Source: Kribbella sp. ALI-6-A
Lineage (GTDB): Bacteria; Actinomycetota; Actinomycetes; Propionibacteriales; Kribbellaceae
NCBI RefSeq assembly: GCF_001984195.1
Contig: NZ_MTQN01000011.1
Location: 62,001 to 126,000, forward strand
DNA: 64,000 nucleotides
Reading direction: 5' to 3'
The translations under genes were made by a program, and so were the position numbers. Positions 34,938 to 43,347 of this stretch are shown in pieces (the first letter of the stretch is position 1; each line of letters starts with the position of its first letter). The notes under the pieces are model-generated. The model searched no databases and was not told the origin of the DNA. It worked only from the letters and a program-made list of their open reading frames with translations.

Positions 34938-34967
34938 GCGAGCCGCCGGTTCAGGCCGGCGGCTCGC
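34938..34967. terminator. Bidirectional hairpin with a stop codon in its loop
   Basis: GCGAGCCGCCGG (34938-34949) pairs perfectly with CCGGCGGCTCGC (34956-34967). The 6-nt loop contains the stop codon of the convergent GNAT gene, and the left arm starts 10 bp after the dehydrogenase stop. Confidence 0.85.
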
Positions 34968-35532
34968 CCGGCTCGCGGTCGTTGAGGATCCGCTGGTAGA
35001 GCTTGCTGTCCCGCCACTGCCCGTTGATGTGCAGGTAGCGCGGCGCGAAGCCGTACTGCTCGAACCCGCACTTCAGCAGCACTCGCTGCGACCGGGTGTT
35101 GTCGTGGTTGGTGCTCGCCGCGATCCGGTGCAGCAGCAGGACCTCGTCGGCCAGCCGGCACACCGCCGACAGCGCTGCCGTCGCCAGGCCCCGGCCGACC
35201 TCCGCGACGTCGACCCAGTAGCCGACGTCGCCGTTGCGCCACGGTCCGAGCACGATGTTCGACAGCGTCGCCGTACCGATCACGCGATCGTTCTCGACCA
35301 GCATCCACGGCACGACGTTGTCGCGCTCGAGCAGTTCGGTGAACCGCGCCGCCTGGAAGTCCACGTCGTACCACTGCTCGGTGCGCTGCGGCTCGAACGG
35401 GATCAGCTGCTCCCGGCTGCGCAACTGCGCCTCGCAGAACGACGCGGCGTCCTCGGGCCGGACCACCCGGAGCTGGACCGAGTCGGTGAGGGCGGCGGTC
35501 AGGATTTCGGGCGCGGAGACAGTCGGAATCAC
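34951..35532 (-). CDS. GNAT-family N-acetyltransferase (RimJ/RimL type)
   Basis: A 193-residue acetyltransferase. VQLRVVRPEDAASF starts the domain, IGTATLSNIV and GDVGYWVDVAEVGRGLATAALSAVCRLADEV carry the acetyl-CoA loop (here VGRGLAT), and NTRSQRVLLKCGFEQYG is the usual last motif of the RimJ branch. It acetylates a protein N-terminus or small amine. It lies inside the sugar module but faces against it, so a link is doubtful. Confidence 0.88.
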   Translation of the reverse strand: MIPTVSAPEILTAALTDSVQLRVVRPEDAASFCEAQLRSREQLIPFEPQRTEQWYDVDFQAARFTELLERDNVVPWMLVENDRVIGTATLSNIVLGPWRNGDVGYWVDVAEVGRGLATAALSAVCRLADEVLLLHRIAASTNHDNTRSQRVLLKCGFEQYGFAPRYLHINGQWRDSKLYQRILNDREPGEPPA

Positions 35533-35569
35533 CCCGGCAGCCTAAACCCCGGCGGTCCGATCCGCCGGG

Positions 35570-36844
35570 CTATTTCGGCAGCCGCCGGGCCTGGCTCGAA
35601 CCGCCCACCCGCGGCGTGAACGCGTCGTGGAAGATCGTCGACGCGGCGCCGACCGCGGCCGCGTCGGCCTGCAGCATCGACTCCTCCACCGCGACCGTCC
35701 GGGTGCCTTTCGCGATCGGGAACGAATTCACCGCCCGTTCGATTTCGGAAATCAGCGTCGCCGCGATTTCCTTTTCGTACGCCGGCCCGCCCAGAACGAT
35801 CAGGTCGATATCCAGCAGGTCGACCAGTCCGACCGCACCCTGCGCAATCACTCCGGCGACCTGGGTGACCGCTTTCCGGGCCGCCTCGTCGCCCTCGGCG
35901 GCGGCTTTGCAGACCGCTTTGTAGCGTTTCGCCTCGTCGGTCGCGCCCGGGTCGGTCTCGACATATCCGAAGCCGGCCGCGATCACCGGCAGCGAGGCGG
36001 TCGGGTTGCACTCGGCCATCATCCGCGGACCGCCCTCGCCGTCCCACTCCCCCATCCGCAGCGCGGCCAGCTGGCCGAACTCACCGGCGTTCGCGGTCAG
36101 GCCGCGGTAGATCGAGCCGTTCAGGATCAGGCCGCTGCCGACGCCCGTGCCGAGGTAGAGGTAGGCGAAGTCGCGGGCCCGCGCCGAGCGGCCGATCCAG
36201 CGCTCGCCGATCGCGGCCGCCGTACCGTCCTTCTCGACCAGCACCGGATGGTTGAGTTTCTGCTGCAGCAGCTGGCGGATCTCCAGCCCACGCCATGCCG
36301 GTTGCAGCGGCAGGTCGAGCAACGTGCCGTCGGCGTTGATCGGACCCGGTACGGCGACGCCGACGCCGAGCAGCGAGGCGGTGTCGACCTGACTGATGCT
36401 GATCGCGGCCACCACCGTGGCGGCGACCAGATCGACCAGGCGGTGGGCGTCCAGGTCGGCGGCCAGGTCCACGGTCTCGCGCCGCACGATCGTGCCGTCC
36501 AGGTCGACGACGGCGACGGTCAGCAATTCGGGGTCGATGTGGATGCCGACCGCGTGCGCCGCGTTGGACCGCAGCCGGACCGGGGTCCGGGGCTTGCCGA
36601 GCCGCTCGGCGCGCTCCTGCGCCTCCTCCACCAGCAGCCCCTGCTGCAGCAGCACACGCAGGATCCGCGACACCGACTGCTGGGTCAGCCCGGTCCGCCG
36701 GGAGATCTCGGTCCGGCTGATGATGCCGGCCACCCGGATCGTCTCGATGATCACGGCCTCGTTGAAGGAGCCCAGGTCGTACTGGTTCGCGCCGGAACGG
36801 GTCGGTTCGTCCAGCACCGCCGAGTCACTGTCAGGCGTGACCAT
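35570..36844 (-). CDS. ROK-family transcriptional regulator lacking the usual zinc motif
   Basis: A 424-residue repressor-type ROK protein. The MarR-like winged helix (about 20-90: NEAVIIETIRVAGIISRTEISRRTGLTQQSVSRILRVLLQQGLL) precedes the sugar-kinase-like ROK domain (GVGVAVPGPIN; VEKDGTAAAIGERW; YLYLGTGVGSGLILNGSIYRG). The normal CxCGxxGC zinc site after GEFGQL is replaced by RMGEWDGEGGPRMMAECNP, so sensing may differ. ATG 36844 is chosen because AAGGGAGGT lies 6 nt upstream. It ends the leftward sugar operon and is the best candidate to bind the module's twin operators. Confidence 0.85.
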   Translation of the reverse strand: MVTPDSDSAVLDEPTRSGANQYDLGSFNEAVIIETIRVAGIISRTEISRRTGLTQQSVSRILRVLLQQGLLVEEAQERAERLGKPRTPVRLRSNAAHAVGIHIDPELLTVAVVDLDGTIVRRETVDLAADLDAHRLVDLVAATVVAAISISQVDTASLLGVGVAVPGPINADGTLLDLPLQPAWRGLEIRQLLQQKLNHPVLVEKDGTAAAIGERWIGRSARARDFAYLYLGTGVGSGLILNGSIYRGLTANAGEFGQLAALRMGEWDGEGGPRMMAECNPTASLPVIAAGFGYVETDPGATDEAKRYKAVCKAAAEGDEAARKAVTQVAGVIAQGAVGLVDLLDIDLIVLGGPAYEKEIAATLISEIERAVNSFPIAKGTRTVAVEESMLQADAAAVGAASTIFHDAFTPRVGGSSQARRLPK

Positions 36845-36858
36845 CGCCCACCTCCCTT

Positions 36859-36895
36859 GTCGCTTTCTTTCCCCGCTGGTGTCGGTTTCTTTCCC
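36859..36895. repeat. Pair of 15-bp direct repeats ahead of the ROK gene
   Basis: GTCGCTTTCTTTCCC (36859-36873) and GTCGGTTTCTTTCCC (36881-36895) differ at one base and are 22 bp apart, two turns of DNA. They fill the 75-bp gap between the isomerase and ROK genes, just upstream of the ROK ribosome site. Possible autoregulatory site. Confidence 0.65.
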
Positions 36896-36919
36896 GATCG
36901 GCAATTGGCCGCGCCCGGG

Positions 36920-37780
36920 TCAGCGCAGATCGTACCCCGCGGCCCGCGCCACGGCGGTGAGGTAATCCAGATTGCCCGCGGTCCTTTCCGGCAATGGCAG
37001 CGCGGTGGAGAAATCCTCCACCGCGACCCACCCGTCGTAACCGGCCCGCGCCAGCGCGGCGAACAATTCCGGCAGTGACGCCCGGCCTTCCCGCAACGGC
37101 ACCCATTTCGGCTCCCAGCGCAGCGTCCCGTCGCTTTCCACCCCGGCCAGGTGCCAGGCGCAGTTCTTCACGTGCACGTGGGCCAGGTACTCACCCAGCA
37201 GGTCCAGCCCGTGTTCCTCCCAGCCCTCGATCACCAGGTTGCCGATGTCGTGGATCACGCCCACGTACGCCGGATCCAGCCCTTCGAGCAGCCGCCGGGC
37301 CGCCGATGCGCTCGGTGTCAGCGTCTCGTGGTGGAGCTCGACCAGCGCCTGTACGCCGTACTGGCGGGCCTTGTCCTCGACCCACTCCCAGTGTTCCCGG
37401 CAAGCGGCGAACGCCTCCCGGTAGGTCTGGCCTGGCTCGACCTTCAGCCCGGCGATCCGGACCCGGCCGGCGCCGAGCCGGGCCGTTGCCGCCAGCATCC
37501 GTTCGGCGTCGTCCCGACGGGTCGGCGGCACGTAGCCGCCGAGCGCCGAGTACTCCAGTCCCGCGCCGGTGGTGATCGCCTCGATCTCGTCCAGCCGGTC
37601 CTCGAGGCCGGTCAACGGCCAGGTCGCCCGGTTGCCGGACCAGAACCCGGTCTGCCCGTCGGCCGCCGCCTGGTCGATGATCCGCCACTCGATCCCGTGC
37701 CAGCCCTGCTCGGCCAGGATCTCGGCCGCCTCGGCGGGAGTCCAGTCGGGCGTCGACGCGGTGAACACGGAGAACTTCAC
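36920..37780 (-). CDS. Sugar phosphate isomerase/epimerase (TIM-barrel, AP-endonuclease-2 fold)
   Basis: A 286-residue xylose-isomerase-like TIM barrel. The metal ligands sit in QALVELHHETLTPS (Glu, His), VGVIHDIGN (His, Asp), HVHVKNCAW (His) and WVAVEDFS (Glu). Members isomerise or epimerise keto-sugars, hydroxypyruvate-like acids or inositol derivatives. The GTG start overlaps the stop of the dehydratase gene, with GGAGG 4 nt upstream. In this operon it would act on a product of the sugar-acid route. Confidence 0.85.
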   Translation of the reverse strand: MKFSVFTASTPDWTPAEAAEILAEQGWHGIEWRIIDQAAADGQTGFWSGNRATWPLTGLEDRLDEIEAITTGAGLEYSALGGYVPPTRRDDAERMLAATARLGAGRVRIAGLKVEPGQTYREAFAACREHWEWVEDKARQYGVQALVELHHETLTPSASAARRLLEGLDPAYVGVIHDIGNLVIEGWEEHGLDLLGEYLAHVHVKNCAWHLAGVESDGTLRWEPKWVPLREGRASLPELFAALARAGYDGWVAVEDFSTALPLPERTAGNLDYLTAVARAAGYDLR

Positions 37781-39042
37781 GGAGCCTCCAGGGCCCCGTC
37801 GATCCGCCGTACGCCGGCCGCCCACTCGTCGTGCCCGGACAGCTCCGCCGGGTACCGCGCGGCGGCGGCCTCGTCGATCTCGATGCCCCAGCCGGGCGCC
37901 TCGTTCGGGGTGAGCCAGCCGTTCTTGATGCGCAGCGTGCCGGGAAAGACCTCGTGCGTCGCGTCGTTGTAGATGTGGCCCTCCTGGATGCCGAACGCGA
38001 CCGAGCTGACGTCGAGAGCGACGTTGGCCGCGGCACCGATCGGCGAGGTGTCCCCCGGCCCGTGCCACGCCGTCCGTACGCCGCACAGCTCGGCCAGGTC
38101 GGCCAGCTTGCGCGCCGGCGTCAGACCGCCGATGTCGGACACGTGCGACCGGATGAAGTCGACGCCGCCGTCGCGCACCAACCGGACCGCGTCGCCCATC
38201 GAAGTGGTCAGCTCACCGACGGCCAGCGGGACCGGTGAGGCGGCCCGCACCTCCGGCAGCCGGTCCCAGAGCTCCGGGGCCAGCACGTCCTCCAGGAAGA
38301 ACAGCCGGTACGGCTCGAGCGACCGCGCCAGCAGCACGGCCTCCTTCGGGGTGAGCCGCGAGTGGACGTCGTGCAGCAGCTCGATGTTGTCCGGCAACGA
38401 CTGCCGGGCCGCAGCGAACAGGTCGGGCGTCGTCCGCAGGTAGTCCCGCGCCGACCAGCCGTTGTGGTACGGCATGCCCGGATAGAGCGTGGCCAGCCGC
38501 GGCGCGCCGTACCCGCCGCCGCCCGGCGTCGAGATCTGCAGCCGGATGTGCCGCCAGCCCTGCGCGACGAACTCCTTGGCCTGCTCCAGGCACTGCTCGA
38601 TGTTGATGCCGCTGGCATGGATGTAGGTGTCCGCGGCCGCGCGGACCTTGCCGCCGAGCAGCTCGTAGACCGGCATGCCGGCGCGCTTGCCGGCGATGTC
38701 CCACAGCGCCTGGTCGATCCCGGAGATCGCGTTGTTGGTCACCGGGCCACCCCGCCAGTAACCGGAGAAGCCGGCCAGCCGGGTCAGGTCGCCGATGTCA
38801 CCGGGATAGCGCCCGATCAGCAGGCGAGCCAGGTGCTGGTCGACGAACGTCTGCACCGCCTTCCAGCGCTGCGTGAACGTCGCGCAGCCCAGCCCGTACA
38901 GGCCTGGCTCGGTGGTGTCGATCCGGACCACCACCAGGGGGATGCCCTGCGGTGCCGTCACGATCGCCTTGACCCCGCGGATCCGCACGTCGTCGCGGAC
39001 CGGCCAGGGCTGGGCGAAGGTGGCTGGCGTCTCGTGCGGCAT
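37777..39042 (-). CDS. Enolase-superfamily sugar-acid dehydratase (D-mannonate dehydratase type)
   Basis: A 421-residue member of the mandelate racemase/enolase superfamily, ManD/RspA branch. GYWRGGPVTNNAISGIDQALWDIAGKRAGMPVYELLGGK is the branch signature. Metal ligands are the Asp in ELLHDVHSRL, Glu in FFLEDVLAPE and Glu in AVGELTTS; the later His in SHVSDIGG and the WHGPGDTSPIG loop complete the site. Such enzymes remove water from mannonate, gluconate or related acids to give 2-keto-3-deoxy acids. The substrate here is unproven. Its ATG directly follows the stop of the SDR gene. Confidence 0.87.
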   Translation of the reverse strand: MPHETPATFAQPWPVRDDVRIRGVKAIVTAPQGIPLVVVRIDTTEPGLYGLGCATFTQRWKAVQTFVDQHLARLLIGRYPGDIGDLTRLAGFSGYWRGGPVTNNAISGIDQALWDIAGKRAGMPVYELLGGKVRAAADTYIHASGINIEQCLEQAKEFVAQGWRHIRLQISTPGGGGYGAPRLATLYPGMPYHNGWSARDYLRTTPDLFAAARQSLPDNIELLHDVHSRLTPKEAVLLARSLEPYRLFFLEDVLAPELWDRLPEVRAASPVPLAVGELTTSMGDAVRLVRDGGVDFIRSHVSDIGGLTPARKLADLAELCGVRTAWHGPGDTSPIGAAANVALDVSSVAFGIQEGHIYNDATHEVFPGTLRIKNGWLTPNEAPGWGIEIDEAAAARYPAELSGHDEWAAGVRRIDGALEAP

Positions 39043-39921
39043 TCAGGTCTCCAGTCGGTCGATCGGCAGGTCCAGCTCGTGCTGGGCCTGGAAGCCCAGC
39101 ACGGTCCGGGCGGCGGTCAGGTCGATCGGTACTTCGCGGCCGGCGAACCGCCGCAACCGCGGCACGCCCGGCGCGAAAGCGTCCAGCAGGTCCTCGGTCG
39201 CGAACGGCGCGTTGGTCGTGCTCGCGGCGACGAACAGCGTGTGCTGCCCGCTCAGCTCCGCGGTCAGCCCGAGCTCGATCGCGTACGCCGCGTCGCGGGT
39301 GTCCAGGAAGGCCCAGCCCTCCCGCACCCCGGCGCCCGGGTTCTCCCGGAACCCGTCGGCCTGCCGGCGCAGCACGTCGGCGGTGTTCACGTGCGGGAAC
39401 CGCAGCGACACCACGTCGATCCCCCAGTGCCGCCAGGCCATCCGCGCGGTGTTCTCGTCGTTCTGCTTCGACAGCGAGTACCAGTCGTCGACGTCGGACG
39501 GGATCTTCTCGTCCAGCGGGTAGTAAGCCGGCAACACGTCGTGATGGTTCATCGGTACGCCGAAGGCGTTGATGCTGCTGGCCACGACCGCCCGCCGGAT
39601 CCCGAGCGCCCCCGCCTGCGCGAGCACGTTGAAGGTCGAGACCACGTTGCCGGTGTAGACGTCGTACGGCGTACCGGAGTCGCGGTGCGGCAGCGCGGCC
39701 AGGTGGACGACCAGGTCCACGCCGGTCAGCGCGTCGGCGACGTCGTCCTCGGACCGGGTGTCGCCGATCACCGCCCGGTCGGCCTTCAGCTCCGGGGCGT
39801 CGACGATCGTGAGCGCGGTGACGAGCGCGCCCAGTTCGGTCAGGTGCCGGGTGGTGACGGACCCGATCCTTCCGGCGGCACCCGTCACCAGCACCCGGCG
39901 CCCGTTCAGCGATGAGCTCAC
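39043..39921 (-). CDS. Extended SDR, uronate dehydrogenase-like NAD-dependent oxidoreductase
   Basis: A 292-residue extended short-chain dehydrogenase. VLVTGAAGRIGSVT binds NAD (TGxxGxxG), VVHLAALPHRDSG and VVASSINAFGVP are core strands, and the active site is DDWYSLSKQNDE with the YxxxK pair. The layout is that of uronate dehydrogenases (Udh), which turn uronic acids into aldarolactones, or of related sugar epimerases. GTG 39921 overlaps the stop of the permease gene, with GGAGG about 9 nt upstream. Context favours a sugar-acid role. Confidence 0.82.
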   Translation of the reverse strand: MSSSLNGRRVLVTGAAGRIGSVTTRHLTELGALVTALTIVDAPELKADRAVIGDTRSEDDVADALTGVDLVVHLAALPHRDSGTPYDVYTGNVVSTFNVLAQAGALGIRRAVVASSINAFGVPMNHHDVLPAYYPLDEKIPSDVDDWYSLSKQNDENTARMAWRHWGIDVVSLRFPHVNTADVLRRQADGFRENPGAGVREGWAFLDTRDAAYAIELGLTAELSGQHTLFVAASTTNAPFATEDLLDAFAPGVPRLRRFAGREVPIDLTAARTVLGFQAQHELDLPIDRLET

Positions 39922-40883
39922 TCCTTGATCCCTCCGGACATTCCGACCCCTCTCAGGAACTGTTTCTGGAACACCAGGAACAGCACCACAGGTACCAGAA
40001 CGGCCAGGAACAATGCGCTCATCTGCAACGAGATCTCCGTCGTCTGCTGCACCCGCGGCAGCGCGACCGAGATCGGCTGCAGCCGCGGGTCGGGCAGCAC
40101 CAGCAGCGGCCACAGGTAGTCCTTCCACGACCCGATCACGGTGAGCAGCGCGACCACGCCGAGAATCGGCTTGGACAGCGGCAGGATCAGCGCGGTGAAC
40201 AGCCGCAGGTTGCTCGCGCCGTCGATCCGGGCCGCCTCGATCAGCTCGCGCGGGATCGCGTCGAAGTACCGCTTCATCACCAGGATGTTGAACGCGCCGG
40301 CGGCCTGCGGCAGCCAGACCGCCCAGAACGTGTTCTGCAGGTTCACCCCGAGCACCGGCATCTTCAGGATGGTCAGGTAGAGCGGGACCAGCGAGATCAC
40401 CCCGGGCAGGAACAGCGTCGCCAGCACCGCGCCGGTGACGATCGGGCCCCACCGCGGCCGCAGCACGCTGAGCACGAAGGCGCCCGTCGTACAGACGAAC
40501 AGGGTGGACAGCAACGACCCGATCGCGATGATCGCGGTGTTGCCGAGGTAGGAGCCGATCTGGACCTTGGTCCACGCGTTCGGCAGGTTGGCCCACTGGA
40601 TCCCGCTCGGCCACAGCTGCATCGGCCCCTGCAGGATGTCCTGGCTGGTGGACAACCCCGACTTGAGCAGCCACAACAGCGGGCCGACGCCGGCCACCAG
40701 GACGCCGACGAACAGCAGCACCTGGACGGTCGGCATGCCGTACCGGATCAGCGGACGTTTGCGGTCCGCGGTCGAGATGATGCCGCGCTCCTGCGCTTCG
40801 GCCGTACGGCGTCTGCTGCGTTTGGCCGGTGCGGCCTCGTCCGGGGAGGCCGCGACCTGCTCGGTGATCGGAAGACTGGTCAT
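39918..40883 (-). CDS. Carbohydrate ABC transporter permease (MalG/CUT1 type)
   Basis: A 321-residue inner-membrane subunit with about six helices after a 45-residue charged cytoplasmic tail. The EAA loop that docks the ATPase is ELIEAARIDGASNLRLFTALILPLSKP. The C-terminal VVLFLVFQKQFLRGVGMSGGIKE is the usual CUT1 MalG ending (QRxFxxGxxxGAVKG-like). It starts with an ATGA overlap on the first permease. No ATPase gene is in the cluster, so a shared MsiK-type ATPase elsewhere is expected. Confidence 0.93.
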   Translation of the reverse strand: MTSLPITEQVAASPDEAAPAKRSRRRTAEAQERGIISTADRKRPLIRYGMPTVQVLLFVGVLVAGVGPLLWLLKSGLSTSQDILQGPMQLWPSGIQWANLPNAWTKVQIGSYLGNTAIIAIGSLLSTLFVCTTGAFVLSVLRPRWGPIVTGAVLATLFLPGVISLVPLYLTILKMPVLGVNLQNTFWAVWLPQAAGAFNILVMKRYFDAIPRELIEAARIDGASNLRLFTALILPLSKPILGVVALLTVIGSWKDYLWPLLVLPDPRLQPISVALPRVQQTTEISLQMSALFLAVLVPVVLFLVFQKQFLRGVGMSGGIKE

Positions 40884-41800
40884 GTCGTGCTCCAACGCCG
40901 GGTGAGGAAGTGGTACACGACCGACAGCACGCACAGCACCCCGGCCAGCAGCACGCTCAGCGCGGTCGCGGCGCCGAAGTCGCCGTTGACGAACGCGTAG
41001 CGGTAGATCAGCAGCAGGATCGTGGTGGTCGCGTTGTTCGGGCCGCCGCCGGTGAACAGGAACGGCTCGGTGAAGACCTGGAACGTGCCGATCAGCTGCA
41101 GCAGCATCATGATCAGGATGATTCCGCGGATCTGCGGCAGCGTGACGTGCCAGACCCGCGACCAGATCCCCGCGCCGTCCAGCTCGGCCGCCTCGTACAG
41201 CTCGGTCCGTACGCCGGTCAGCGCGGCCAGGTAGATGATCGCGGTGGCTCCCGCGCCGGCCCAGGTCGCCTCGAGCACGATCGCGGGCATCGCCAGGCTC
41301 GGCGAGTTCAGCCACGACAGTGGATCGATGCCGAACCAGCCGAGCATCGTGTTGAACACGCCGGTCGCGCTCGGGTCGTAGAAGAACTTCCAGAGCAGGA
41401 TCGCGGCCACCGGCGGGACGACCGCCGGCAGGTAGGACAGCACGTTGTAGAGCCAGCCGGTGCTGCGCAGTTCGCTGATGAACACCGCCAGGAACAGCGG
41501 CACCGGAAAGCCGAACACCAGCGCCAGCGCCGCGAAGTACAAGGTGTTGAGCGTGGCCTGCGGCAGCTGGGGATCGGTCAGCACGTAGCTGAAGTTGGAC
41601 CACCCGACCCACTCGGGGGTGGTGACCAGGTTGTTCTTCTGGAAGCTGAGCACCAGCCCGCGCACGATCGGGCCCCAGGAGAAGTAGAGAAAGATCAGCA
41701 CCAGGGGCAGTGCGAACAGGACGGCGCTCAGCCCGCCGGAGCGGTACCAGGTCAGCACACCCCGGCGGGACTGGGCGTTCGGTCGGATCGACAGGGCCAT
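40880..41800 (-). CDS. Carbohydrate ABC transporter permease (MalF/CUT1 type)
   Basis: A 306-residue membrane subunit with six predicted helices. ELYEAAELDGAGIWSRVWHVTLPQIRG is its EAA loop. FQVFTEPFLFTGGGPNNATTTILLLIYRYAF is the strongly conserved MalF-type segment before the last helices. It starts 6 bp after the binding-protein stop and pairs with the next permease to form the importer's channel. Confidence 0.93.
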   Translation of the reverse strand: MALSIRPNAQSRRGVLTWYRSGGLSAVLFALPLVLIFLYFSWGPIVRGLVLSFQKNNLVTTPEWVGWSNFSYVLTDPQLPQATLNTLYFAALALVFGFPVPLFLAVFISELRSTGWLYNVLSYLPAVVPPVAAILLWKFFYDPSATGVFNTMLGWFGIDPLSWLNSPSLAMPAIVLEATWAGAGATAIIYLAALTGVRTELYEAAELDGAGIWSRVWHVTLPQIRGIILIMMLLQLIGTFQVFTEPFLFTGGGPNNATTTILLLIYRYAFVNGDFGAATALSVLLAGVLCVLSVVYHFLTRRWSTT

Positions 41801-41806
41801 GGTGGG

Positions 41807-43186
41807 TTACCGGGCGAGACGGGCGTCGATCTTCGAGGCGGCGTCCGAGAGCAGTTTGTCGATGTCGGCGTCCTTCTTGGTCAGCACCTGCTGGACCACC
41901 GGGTCGAGCAGCGCGTAGACCTCCTGGGCCTTGTTCGACGGCTCAGGCATCAGCTTCAGCGTCTTCATCGACTCGATGTAGCCCTTGAACTGCGCGACCG
42001 GCACGTTGTTGTAGGGCTCACGCCACTTGTTGTACTGGTCGTAGGTCTCCTGGCTCAGCGGCGTGACGCCCGGCCGGCCGACGAAGCCCTTGTCGGCGAT
42101 CGCGGTCTTGGCGTCCTCGACCGCGAGCTGCTCGTTGGTGTACTTGTCGAACTCGGTGGCCTTGATCCACTTCAGCGCGGCGACGATCTCGTTCTTGGTC
42201 GCTTTGGGGTTGATCATCTTGATCGAGCCACCGGTCAGCGTGCCGTGCGGGCCGCCGTCCTGCGGCAGCGCGCCGTGGCCGTAGTCGGCCGGCTTCATGC
42301 CGAAGTTCTTCACGCACATGTCGTAGGCGTCCGAGGCCTGCATGACCATGCCGATCTTGCCGGCCGCGAAGTCCTGGCGCACCTCCTCCTGGTTGTAGAG
42401 GAAGTTGCTGCCCATCGTGTTGTCGGTCCAGCGCATGTCCTTGAGCAGCTGCAGCGCCTTCTTGGCCGGCGCGTCGTTGAACGTGGACTTCTTGCCGTCG
42501 TCGGACTGAACCGTGCCGCCCATGCTGTAGGTCATCGTGGTCAGCATCCAGCCGCCGGTGTTGTCCTTGGTCAGCTGCGCGTAGCCGGCCTTGCCGGTCT
42601 TCTCGGTGATCTGCTTGGCGTACTGCCGGACCTCGTCCCAGGTCGTCGGCGGCTTGTCCGGGTCGAGCCCGGCCTGCTTGAACAGCGTCCGGTTGTAGGC
42701 CAGGCCGACCGAGAACGCCTCGAACGGCACGCCGTAGATCCGGCCGGCGTCGTCCTGGACCAGCTTCAGCGTCTCCGGGTTCAGGTCCTTGGTCAGGTCG
42801 ACCAGCTTCAGCTCCTCGGTGATGTCGGGCAGCTGCTTGTTCGGGATCATGTTCAGCGGCTCGGTGAAGCTGATGCTCATCACGGTCGGCAGCGAGCCAC
42901 CCGCCACCTGCGCCTGGAAGGTCTGCGCGTCCCACTCGGTCTCGGTCGACTTCACCGTGATGTTGGGGTGCTTGTCGGTGAACGCCTTGATCTTGCGCTC
43001 GAACGACGCGACGTCGGCGGGCTTGTCGGGTTTCGGCCGGTTGCCGACCGTGATCGTCACCGGCGCCTTCTCGTCGATCGCGCCGCCGGTGTCGGCGGCC
43101 GGCGTCGTACCGTCCGCGCAGGCCGCCGCCGCCAGCAGGGCCACTGCGGACGCGCAGGTCGCGACGTACCTAGCCGTTCTCGTCAT
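41807..43186 (-). CDS. Extracellular solute-binding lipoprotein of a sugar ABC importer
   Basis: A 459-residue family-1 binding protein. The signal peptide ends in a lipobox-like LLAAAAC with Cys23, so it is probably anchored outside by lipid. GSLPTVMSISFTEPLNMIPNK and GRIYGVPFEAFSVGLAYNRTLFKQAGLDPDKPPTTWDEVRQYAKQI are the standard hinge and ligand-cleft blocks. It opens the leftward operon, 77 bp downstream of the second operator copy. The likely ligand is the oligomer made by the secreted beta-helix enzyme. Confidence 0.92.
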   Translation of the reverse strand: MTRTARYVATCASAVALLAAAACADGTTPAADTGGAIDEKAPVTITVGNRPKPDKPADVASFERKIKAFTDKHPNITVKSTETEWDAQTFQAQVAGGSLPTVMSISFTEPLNMIPNKQLPDITEELKLVDLTKDLNPETLKLVQDDAGRIYGVPFEAFSVGLAYNRTLFKQAGLDPDKPPTTWDEVRQYAKQITEKTGKAGYAQLTKDNTGGWMLTTMTYSMGGTVQSDDGKKSTFNDAPAKKALQLLKDMRWTDNTMGSNFLYNQEEVRQDFAAGKIGMVMQASDAYDMCVKNFGMKPADYGHGALPQDGGPHGTLTGGSIKMINPKATKNEIVAALKWIKATEFDKYTNEQLAVEDAKTAIADKGFVGRPGVTPLSQETYDQYNKWREPYNNVPVAQFKGYIESMKTLKLMPEPSNKAQEVYALLDPVVQQVLTKKDADIDKLLSDAASKIDARLAR

Positions 43187-43262
43187 CGGAACTCCTCAGG
43201 TCTCCGCCCCGCCGACGGGCGGTCAGGGGTGTGGTGTGGGCCACAGCGGGCTCCAGTGCCGA

Positions 43263-43287
43263 GTAAGTTAAACCATGCGTGTTACTT
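43263..43287 (-). promoter_or_regulatory. Operator copy 2 of the sugar module (inverted)
   Basis: Read on the minus strand, these 25 bp are the same as 29769-29793: AAGTAACAC-N6-GTTTAACTT plus AC. It lies 77 bp before the binding-protein gene. Flanking bases differ, so identity is limited to the element itself, which points to selection. Confidence 0.75.
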
Positions 43288-43347
43288 TATCAACGGCTGG
43301 TGCGGTCACGGTTCGGCAGTGAGTGGAAAGGGACTACCGGGCGCGGA

